Source: Metellina segmentata (taxonomy: Eukaryota; Arthropoda; Arachnida; Araneae; Tetragnathidae). From it: a DNA stretch of 64,000 bases. The notes beneath the pieces are model-generated. The model was given only the letters and a program-made list of their open reading frames with translations, was not told the origin of the DNA and made no database searches. Made by a program: the position numbers and the translations under genes. Positions 55,978 to 64,000 of this stretch are shown one piece after another; position 1 is the stretch's first letter, and the number at the start of each line of letters is the position of its first letter. The stretch spans positions 53,267,944 to 53,331,943 of the forward strand of contig OX375877.1 in assembly GCA_947359465.1 (NCBI GenBank), given 5' to 3'.

Positions 55978-56272
55978 GCCGTGGTAGCCCTGTTGGTATA
56001 GGATTTGTAACTGGAGGGCTACGAGTTCAAATCCTACCGAAGACCGTCGAATACAAAGGGGGGGGGGGGTACACGTTAAATCTGTCGTAACCTCAAATGT
56101 ACTCACGTTGGCGTGGTGTAAGTTTGGAGAGTGGGGTACCAGCTCAGATGTGACCTCTTCATCAAATCGTGGTTAAAAAAATACGTGGTGTTGTCCTTGC
56201 ATCTTTCCCTTCGTCTTTGATCGCTGTCCGTTACCTTTAGCATGTCGCGTGTCTCTAGTGTGGCATTAATTA
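55978..56272 (+). repeat. tRNA-derived SINE, type A
   Basis: GCCGTGGTAGCCCTGTTGG, ACGAGTTCAAATCCTACC (B box), a G10 run, TTTGGAGAGTGGGGTACC, tail to GCATTAATTAAATAC. Confidence 0.8.
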
Positions 56273-57309
56273 AATACTACGTACCTCAATAGATTTATGG
56301 AAGATTAATCTTTAGATAAACTATGAAAATTCCATTTTTTCTTACGAAACATTTTTCACTCTTTTAACTATAAATTCCTGTCTTGTAGCAGTATAGTAAT
56401 TATAATTTATCTACTTAAAATGAAATAAACGTAATTCTGTGTTTCCATGATATAGATATGTTCCTGAAGAATACGTGTAAAAAATACATTGTATCTATGG
56501 AAGAAAAGAAGATTTGGGTTCCGAATCTAATAAATCAGTAAATAAAACCCTGAAAACATTCGTTTTAAGCTTATAATTTTATTTCAACAAAATATACATG
56601 TAAATAATATGATATGAAAAGGTATTAAAGTAAAAATCGTGTGGGCGTTGAAATGAAAAAAATTTCTTTATGAACAAAAATATTTGTTTTGCACGTATCA
56701 AGATTTTATTCATTTTCACTTTCTGACAATAAACGGTGCACACATTTATGTACGACTGAAATATCACTGTTATCACTGGAAATGTTGTGGCGTCGTCTAC
56801 TTCCTCTATTAATGAACATATATATGTAATTTCTTGAGCAAAATCAGAACGCGTCTTCTCTGGTGTTGATATTTCACCGGTTTTACGAATGAATCCAGTT
56901 ATTTAATCGTTGTGATTTTGTTAGGTCATTATATAATTATCTGTAAGAGGCTCTTAACAACTTCAGTTCAATTTGAAACTTCCCAGTGCTATATAGAAAT
57001 GATACTATTATGCCACAAATAAAAAAATTCTTAGAATTTAAGGGAAAAAATTCATTTTTAAAAATTGGTCTGGCCTGCTCGGTTAAATTAAAATGATACG
57101 CATAAAAAGTGAATTCGTGTTAAATCAAATTCATGTTAATAAAATTGTGCAAAAATAAAATTAGGTGTAGTTTCAAAATGCATCTGCTTTCTGTTTTGCA
57201 TTACTGCCCCCGAAAAGTCACATATTTTTTTATTTAAAGAAATAAGATTTTGGTAGAACGGTAATGACAGATGACTGAGTTGTGCTTTTTGCCGTGTATT
57301 TTATTGATA
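56273..57309. other. AT-rich DNA, no feature recognised
   Basis: About 1 kb without coding signal or element ends. Confidence 0.4.
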
Positions 57310-57313
57310 TTAA

Positions 57314-58023
57314 GGTATCCAACTACGTTTAAAACGCAATTTTGACCAAAATTCTCAAATTTGTTGTATTCTGATATTGAAGCCCAGTTTCTTAAGTTTC
57401 AGAATCTGTAATTGTTTTGAGTCTACGATAAATAGAAATCAAATTATAGCAATTTTAGTATTACTGAGCGACAGAAATCGAAACCGGAAGTACGATTGAA
57501 ATGACCGAAAATTGGGAGGATTTCCGCTAATTTTTCAAAAATAAAAATAATTTTAAACATAAATTTGTTGAAATTATTTTCTACAATCAAGCCTCAACAT
57601 TTTACATCAAGTTTCGATGAATTTGTGCGAAGAATTTGGCAATGGCAAAAAACACAAAGGTAAACTTTAAATGCTTTTTCTGGAAAACAGAATTTTAAGC
57701 AAATATTGCACACGCGTAACATGATTTCTCAAAAAGTTGCAGAGATATCTCTACGAAATTAAACTTTATTACTTATTAACATGTTGTAATGAGAATATAC
57801 TATAGGTTTAGTTGTACAATGCATACTTTTTTGTTGATAGCTGTTTAATTTAAACGACTAGTAGACATTTTGTAAAATTAAAATTTTAACTACATATCAC
57901 GAGCGATACTTCTTAACATTTTAATATATCTCTTTGATTGTAGCATATTGTCGTCACTAATATCATAGATATATGGTGCTGCAAGGAAATTAAAACTAAT
58001 TTAATAGAAATTTATACAGCCAT

Positions 58024-58059
<36 letters not shown>

Positions 58060-58244
58060 CCATATTATAGTCATTTTGATTCAATTTTACCTTAATTTGC
58101 CCAATTGACAAAAAAAAAAAAAATGAGTCGGTGCATTATTTTTTGCTATATTTCATGATTTCAAAACATTATCTAATATGAAAAATGTTTAAATTGTGAT
58201 TTAAGTCGTTTTCAAAAAAATTGTTCCGAACCTGGTCGGATACC
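57314..58244. mobile_element. TTAA-flanked element, 931 bp
   Basis: Left end GGTATCCAACTACG after TTAA 57310-57313; right end in reverse complement GGTATCCGACCAGG next to TTAA 58245-58248. No ORF. It includes a (TA)n tract at 58028-58057. piggyBac-type is inferred from the TTAA target only. Confidence 0.6.
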
Positions 58245-58248
58245 TTAA

Positions 58249-58755
58249 CCCTTCTTTGCATGATTTTTTCTTTATTGGTGAAATAAATCAAGGTGATATA
58301 ATTCATGTTCAAAATTAAAGGAAAAATGGTTAAAAAAATCTTAGTATATATTTATAGTATAAATTTAGCAAAAAACAATAGGATGGTATCATGTGGTATT
58401 TTTTAAATTAAACGCAAACTTTTTCAGAAATTGCTCTAAAAATAACAGAAACACATGTTACAAACCTTTCTTCCACTCATTTTCACTTTTTTAGCAATAG
58501 AAACTCAAATATAATAAAACAAAATTAAAAACGAAATCATACGTTTATGGCAACTACAACAAACAGCGGAAAGACAACTTCAAGCTCGTTTTCCTGATAG
58601 TGACACTTGCTTATTTTCGACAGCTATGTTTTTTTTATGCAATGGACATTAAAAAGGTATCCAGACACGATCAACTTAAAGTGAACTTGTTCTTTTATAT
58701 AATTTTTGGGCATTCAATGTTATGATAGAAATTTCCACCATTATGCAAAGAAGGG
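58249..58755. mobile_element. piggyBac-like MITE, 507 bp
   Basis: TTAA|CCCTTCTTTGCATGAT at the left and the inverted CCCTTCTTTGCATAATGG at the right, with TTAA at 58756-58759. CCC termini next to TTAA are typical of piggyBac. It shares the TTAA at 58245-58248 with the element on its left. Confidence 0.78.
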
Positions 58756-58759
58756 TTAA

Positions 58760-59436
58760 GAATCAACAACAGTGAAAATGAACGAACTGCTGTGATATAT
58801 TCTTGGACAATGCATGTGTGGCGTATGATAGTATTTGGGAGGCACCCCGGGGTTCCCGAGCACTCCACCTCCTCTGAATGCCTCCCTGCTCTACTGGGGA
58901 AATCCACTCTCTTACTTCTTAGTTCATGTCTCTTTGTCAGTGTCGTGATTTTCTGATGAGAAGTACGTCAGGTACTTGAAGCGTTCATCAAGGAGTAATT
59001 CCTCTTTCGTGGCGGTAGAGTGCCGTATTTCTCTCTCCGTTTGACTGGAATGAGCTTGAAGTGTTTTGAGATAGATGAACCATGGGATTGGCTATGATGC
59101 GATGTTTAGCTTGTACTATGACTTAGACATTATGGGAATATTGGAAAAGGCTTTCTGGAAAGAAACATGGAATGTGAAAGCAAGACTTGTCTGGTATATG
59201 AGAACATGTACTTTAGAACTACAAAAAGTAAGATTTTAATAAAATGACCTATTGAGTAAGTCGGCATATTGGTTCTTAACCCTCAATCGTGGGGCCCTGC
59301 GATCAGGGCCGTTCCTGAGTGGTGAGCTGTGCGTTCACCTTGTATGTCGTCAGAAAAAAAAGGTATCCGAAAGATGCTATCTCCAACCTTAAACTTATGG
59401 TCCAATAATAAATTTTCTGATACTGTTTTTTTTTAA
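58760..59436. other. GC-richer DNA, no gene recognised
   Basis: 58800-59080 is GC-richer. GCATGTGTGGCGTATGATAG here matches part of the Tc1 fossil at 60020, so a small Tc1 piece is present. At 59276 TTAA|CCCTCAATCGTGG resembles a piggyBac-type left end without a visible partner. Confidence 0.3.
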
Positions 59437-60195
59437 TACACTCTATAGCAAATTAAATCGACGCACCAAGAAGTAATTGTCAGATTTCGGTAAAAAATTT
59501 GCGGATGTGAAAAACAAACGATTAAAATTCCAGAACAATTGAATGATTTATTTCGGAGTTTGACCATTGCAAATGGAGGAAGTCAATAGGTCGTTGATCC
59601 ACTTCTGGCCTGGATGCGTCACCCGGCGTGGCATGGACTGAAAAAGTTCCCGGATGGTGTCCTGCGGAATTTCAATCCAAATTGTCTCCAACTGTCGAGC
59701 TAAATGGCGAACATTCCGGGATGGTTGCAATCGCCTTCCCATAACGTCCCAAATGTAATTTATGGGAGAGAGATAAGAAGACATAGCTGGCCAATGAGGT
59801 GTTGGGAAAGCTTGAAAACAATTCATAGCAACACGTGCCGTGTGTGGACGGGCATTATCTTGTTGAAAAGTAAGTCCGGGGTGTCACATAAGGAACGGTA
59901 ACACAATCGGTCGTAGAATGTCATCTACGTACCGCTGTGCTGTAAGTGTGCTAGTAATGACTACCTAAGGGGCCCGACTATCAAAGGAGATGGCACCAGA
60001 ACATAACGCGCTGTTGTGAGCATGTGTGGCGTGCGATAGTAAGGGCACCATCCCCACGCTACCCTGGACGTCTGCAGACATGTCTGCGTTTGTCGTCAGG
60101 AAACAGTTGGAAACGGGACTCGTCACTAAAGTCTATACGTCCCCAGTCAGCTTCTTTCCAAGTTGATCGAGCCCGACACAACTCCTTCTTTGTAC
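59437..60195 (-). pseudogene. Tc1-like transposase and one TIR, decayed
   Basis: Minus strand from 60195: RIDFSDESRFQLFPDD with the first catalytic Asp; later a QQDNARPHTARVAMNC-like stretch; then SYLSPINYIWDVMGRRLQ, where the catalytic Glu of the usual SPIEH motif is replaced by Asn; and FQSMPRRVTHPG near the end. Stops and frameshifts lie between 59830 and 60100. At the left edge ATAGCAAATTAAATCGACGC then ACCAAGAAG is a Tc1-type terminus. The HTH half and the other TIR are gone. The lost Glu would also prevent catalysis. Confidence 0.75.
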
Positions 60196-62138
60196 GTCGA
60201 TTTTTTTTGTTATGCAGTGCAATTTCGTGTAATATAGGTGTAAATAATTTTGAGTATTATTCTTTTATTAAAAAGAAAAAGCTAGACTGCTTCAAAAGAA
60301 TTTGTTTTTCTCTTTATTTTATCTACACAAAAAATAAAGAATTATTTTATTTAGATTTTAATTTTGTTTTATTTAGATTTTATTTTTGGTACATTTTTTA
60401 TTTATTTATGTGACGCTGCTATCGTCACGATCGCTTAAGTTAAGTTTAGAAAGATTCTGGAATAGAAAACCGTGTTTTCACCATTCTCAGCAACTGAAAA
60501 TCAAACACCAGTTATCACTTATTTGACTTTCCCAGACTATTCCGGATCACCCTTTGGCCTTTCTACTCCTTTTGATACTTAAATCACGGGATTCTCCCTG
60601 ATTATCTCAAGGTCAAGGGCAGAGGTGTAATACATCACGAGTTCGGATCTTTGTTTCTTAACCCCCTAATCTAATTAAGTTCTGAGTTCATCTGGGGGAC
60701 GTGGGAAACAATTGATAGATAACAGCGTGTTAGTAATCACTGGAAGCTTCTATAACAAACATGGTACCCCCATAAAAAGGATGGTGCTGATTTGAATAGA
60801 GAGCAAGAGGCAGAAAAGAAAGAGAGAGAGTGAGAGCCATACCCAGCAGGCACGTCTAGGCCTATAGTAGCAGGATGGAAACAGAATCTGCATCACTGAA
60901 CAGGACGTTGGCAGGTGGGGTTCTATATCCATATTCTATCCGTTATTACTTATAACTATATTTATCTTAAGCTATAGAGAAATGCTCGTTATTTCAGACA
61001 ATAAATAATACTTCTTAAACTTTGATTTGTTCTTGAAGCATGCACCACCGCGACATTATTTTTTGTTTTATTTATATTTTATGTTTGTTTATTACTATTA
61101 TTTTTTGTTAATCAATCAAAGTTATTCTTATTTTTTGACAGATCGGCAAGAACTCCATTTGTGGTTTGCTACAGGATTTCATGCGTGATGAAAGAGTTAA
61201 AAATTGCTAATCTATGCTCAAAGAAGTGAATTCTGAAGTAATGCAAAATTACTTTTCATCAATTCTAAAAACAGAATCCAGGAAATGTGCATGATAAAAT
61301 TTGCCAGGTGTGTGCACGGAAACGTCATAACCAAAGCAAATTACTTCGGTTAGAAAGCCAAGGATAGCAATGTCGATACCAAACCACGAAAAAGTGGGTG
61401 TTTGGATTTTGTTCGCTATCTGGTATTGATGCAATGCTCGGTTCAAGAGTAGCTGGCATTGGCGCTTACGTTTGATTTTGGCGCCACTTCGAAATGGTTT
61501 GTTCACCTCGATATGTCAACGCCGGCTGGCAAAGGTTAGATAGTCATAACAAAGTTCAATCCATTACGTACGCTTGTTTACTACGCAGCATTTCATTTCG
61601 TAGAATTTATTCTTTTGCGTACGATTTGCAAGCCATTCACAACACGAGGAACGGCGCGATTTTCGTAAATAAGAAATTGAAAAATTATACTATAAAATAT
61701 TTTTTTAGTTTAAATCATTGATCACCAAGCCGATAAGTCTTTAAGATGTATGCGAAATGTCTGTTTACAATAAAAAAAATTCTATCTCGCTTCAGATATT
61801 TTAAATAAGACCAGTTTCATGTATTTATTCTAAAACTTTACAACTATACAAACGAACATCAAATTGAGATGGATAAAAATGATTTATTTTGTTTTCAGTT
61901 TACGTGTTTAAAGTTAAAAGCGATACTTTCGGAAATAACTGAAATTAATATTATAGTTAGAAAAATCATTTTTTCACGATATCGTACCCTACTGCCGAAA
62001 TCCTTCTTATGAGAAAGTTCTAAAAATGTCCTCGATCGATTGACAATGACGATATGTTTTAATATTCTCGTTTGACAACCAAAACAAGATTTCTTGAATA
62101 TTTTTCATGTTCTATTTCGGCAATATCTGCATATAATT
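60196..62138. other. No firm gene; CpG-dense patch at 61440-61670
   Basis: 60480-60930 has moderate G+C and a short GA-rich run. 61440-61670 is CpG-dense (GGCGCTTACG, GGCGCCACTTCG, ACGTACGC, GGCGCGATTTT). An 85-codon minus frame (61249-61506) and a 75-codon plus frame (61494-61721) overlap it; neither is recognised. A promoter or first exon is possible. Confidence 0.3.
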
Positions 62139-62454
62139 TCTATTTTAAAAAAATGTGTCTGTGTGTGTATGTGTGTTTGTATACTGTCTATACAAATCAA
62201 CACCGTTTGACCAATCCACACCAAATTTGCTACACTTATATTTTAGAACACTGCGGAAAACATATGCTATTTCTTTCCGGTCCTCAGATTAATCTGTAGC
62301 CATGAAAATTGGCACACAAGTTGTCCTAAAAGTGCCTCTCGAAGCTCCAATTTTAAAATATAAAGTTTGTTTTCCTGCAATAAATTTACAATGACACTAT
62401 TTTAGCTGTCGCGGTCATATTTCAAACCCGAGAAACGCCGGGTTATTCAGCTGC
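62139..62454 (+). mobile_element. Helitron group H1, about 316 bp
   Basis: Same blocks as 7713-8071: ATACAAATCAACACCGTTTG, AATCTGTAGCCATGAAAATT, GGCACACAAGTTGTCC, and AACGCCGGGTTATTCAGCTG, where the terminal CTAGT is mutated. Confidence 0.75.
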
Positions 62455-62467
62455 TTTATTAATAATA

Positions 62468-63010
62468 CTAGCAGAATTACCCGACCTAACTCGGGTTGAA
62501 TTGATTAACTGTAGATTGAAAAAGTAACCTGAAAATAATTAATTTTCTCTTTTGTAGAAAAATACCAACATCATTTGAGCGTTGGGAAAAGAATGTTTTG
62601 ACACCTTTCCACATTTTTAGAATATCTTTGAAAAGAAAAAGGTAACCGATTATCATTATTCATGAAAGATGGGTTGCATTGATAGCTTTTTTTAAAAAGA
62701 AGTCACTGTACTTTCAACAAATTTTTAACTGGTATAAGTTGTTTAAATTTTGCTCAGTTCCTAAAGACGGCAACATTGACCTTCTGCAGTAATTTAAAAT
62801 TTTAAAAATCCTAGCTATGATTTTTATTAACATTATTACTCCTCGTTATCGACTAAGTTCCATTGCATTATTTCAACTTGTATGCAAGTTTCAAATCGAA
62901 TTCTTTGTGTGATTGTTGTTGCGTGTGATGAATAGAAATTATAACTTATTAAAACTTAAATATTTATTAAATTTGCAACCATAGAAACAGACAGAAATGA
63001 AACTTAAAGT
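62468..63010 (-). mobile_element. Helitron group H4, 3' part
   Basis: Minus strand ends GAGTTAGGTCGGGTAATTCT-GCTAG before T, like 38762. TTGTTGCGTGTGATGAATAG near 62915 matches the interior of the H4 copy (38060 region, reverse complement). 14 bp separate it from the H1 Helitron end, in converging orientation. The right edge is not defined. Confidence 0.6.
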
Positions 63011-63460
63011 TTAAAAGAGCGTGGAAAAGGACTTGTTCTGCAGATTGTATTTATTTATTTCGTATGTACATTTTTGAAGTTTATGCTACAGTGGAAAGAC
63101 TGGCAGTCCTTCAATTGTTCCAGAATTTATGACATTTAGCACAATGGTAAAGAAAGAGAGAATGCGAAGATGTCACCATGAGAAAGCATCTGATAAATAA
63201 AAAAGTATACCCTTGACGATCTTTAAAAAGGTTAGACGAAAATATGACAAATGCTTCATCAAAGATCAGCAATGAATTGCATTGTCAAAAATAAAACTCC
63301 CTGCTGACAGCTGAAAAAGTAATTAAAATTTGTCTGAGGACAATAAAAATATCCCAAAAGCTCTAGTTTTAGTTTTCCGAAGAAATTTAAGTTCATCAGT
63401 TGTCAAAAATCTAATTTTGATCGATGTTATTGATACCTATTTTGTCGTACAGCTGTTCTC
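63011..63460. other. No feature recognised
   Basis: AT-rich DNA before the last transposon. Confidence 0.4.
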
Positions 63461-63462
63461 TA

Positions 63463-64000
63463 CAGGGTGGTTCCGAATTCATGGTACAAACTTTAATGGT
63501 AGGTACAGGACATTGTAACAATGATTTATTGTATAGGAATGTATAGTCGCAAGTGACGCGGTGAGGCGAAAACAGGGGAAATAACGGCCGAAAGGAAAAA
63601 CAAAGATTTTATTGAAAGCGTTGTTGACAAGTGTCATGTTTACAGTAATTGTTCAAAATTGCGTCCACCAGTATCGATACATGCTTGACAGCGTCGGTGG
63701 AGCGATTGGCGTACACGTTCAAAGATGCCTGGTATTTCACGCACACCTGCAGCAGCTACAGATAAGCGAGCGACGAGATCCTCATCTGAGTCAACTGGAG
63801 TCTCATAAACAAGATGCTTTAGATGTCCCCATAAAAAGTAATCGAGGCTCGATAAATCGGGAGATCGGGGTGGCCAAGGGACTGGTCCACCACGCCCAAT
63901 CCATCGAGTACCAAACGTGGCATTCAGGTAATTCCGTACATCAATGCTGAAGTGTGCTGGCGCCCCATCGTGCTGAAACCACATGCGGTTACGAATGGCG
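63463..64000 (-). mobile_element. Mariner-type transposon, 3' part, cut by window edge
   Basis: Terminus CAGGGTGGTTCCGAATTCAT after TA 63461-63462, then a short untranslated stretch and the transposase gene on the minus strand. The other end lies beyond 64000. Confidence 0.8.
63640..63999 (-). CDS. Mariner-type transposase, C-terminal part (partial)
   Basis: Open from the window edge (AIRNRMWFQHDGAPAHFS) to a stop at 63640-63642, 119 codons, no break. The second catalytic Asp is in FQHDGAPAHF and the third acidic residue in SPDLSSLDYFLWGHLKH, with 41 residues between them by my count. Intervening FGTRWIGRGGPVPWPPRSPD is typical of a widespread arthropod IS630-Tc1-mariner transposase group with a D..D..D-type triad. 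The first Asp and HTH are outside the window, so intactness cannot be judged. The protein would cut and rejoin its own TIRs in the nucleus. No start codon is visible, as this is an internal part of the gene. Confidence 0.85.
   Translation of the reverse strand, partial: AIRNRMWFQHDGAPAHFSIDVRNYLNATFGTRWIGRGGPVPWPPRSPDLSSLDYFLWGHLKHLVYETPVDSDEDLVARLSVAAAGVREIPGIFERVRQSLHRRCQACIDTGGRNFEQLL

Overview
The window is AT-rich (roughly two thirds A+T) eukaryotic DNA, most likely from an orb-weaving spider or a close chelicerate. The evidence is indirect: a Tc1-type transposase whose motifs (HTH, SDESRF, QQDNARPHTA, LSPIEHIWD) are very common in araneoid genomes, tRNA-headed SINEs, Helitrons, and LINE RNase H fragments. 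No bacterial operons, CRISPR array, canonical tRNA or rRNA gene is visible. Almost all of it is intergenic or intronic sequence built from layered transposons.

Layout. 0-14.5 kb: a Helitron hit by a hAT MITE, a SINE cluster, a Helitron hit by a Tc1 element, two further SINEs beside a (TA)n tract, a 960-bp TIR element, and a run of Helitrons. 14.7-25.2 kb: tandem repeats, a LINE remnant, a three-level nest (SINE, then hAT, then MITE), a Harbinger-like MITE and an 85-bp satellite. 27.4-28.0 kb, minus strand: the best gene candidate, a compact two-exon gene with TATA box, signal peptide, short intron, four-cysteine C-terminus and AATAAA. 29.2 kb, plus strand: a possible first coding exon ending in a GTAAGT donor. 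32-40 kb: nested Helitrons and MITEs, including two tail-to-tail Helitrons, and a Tc1 fossil. 42-47 kb: H2 Helitrons and a nearly intact DD41D mariner with one frameshift. 48-56 kb: a LINE with a SINE inside it, a dimeric MITE, an exact 456-bp tandem duplication, a shortened Tc1 element and a TTAA element. 57-64 kb: two TTAA elements sharing one target site, a Tc1 fossil, Helitron pieces, and a mariner-type transposase running off the right edge.

Local labels used below: Helitron groups H1-H5 and SINE types A-E. H1: 7713, 62139, 6566(-). H2: 6783, 10953, 42933, 46065(-). H3: 2716, 32933, 33600(-). H4: 786, 32517, 37160, 31143(-), 62468(-). H5: 13606. No Helitron copy shows a Rep/helicase ORF, so all look non-autonomous. 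Pairs of copies supply empty sites for each other, which makes several insertion events directly readable. The most distinctive sequence signal is that H2/H3 3' ends are built from short hairpins with C-GNA-G triloops.

Limits: this was read by eye. Boundaries without a target duplication are approximate, family names without a protein domain are tentative, and no similarity search was possible.
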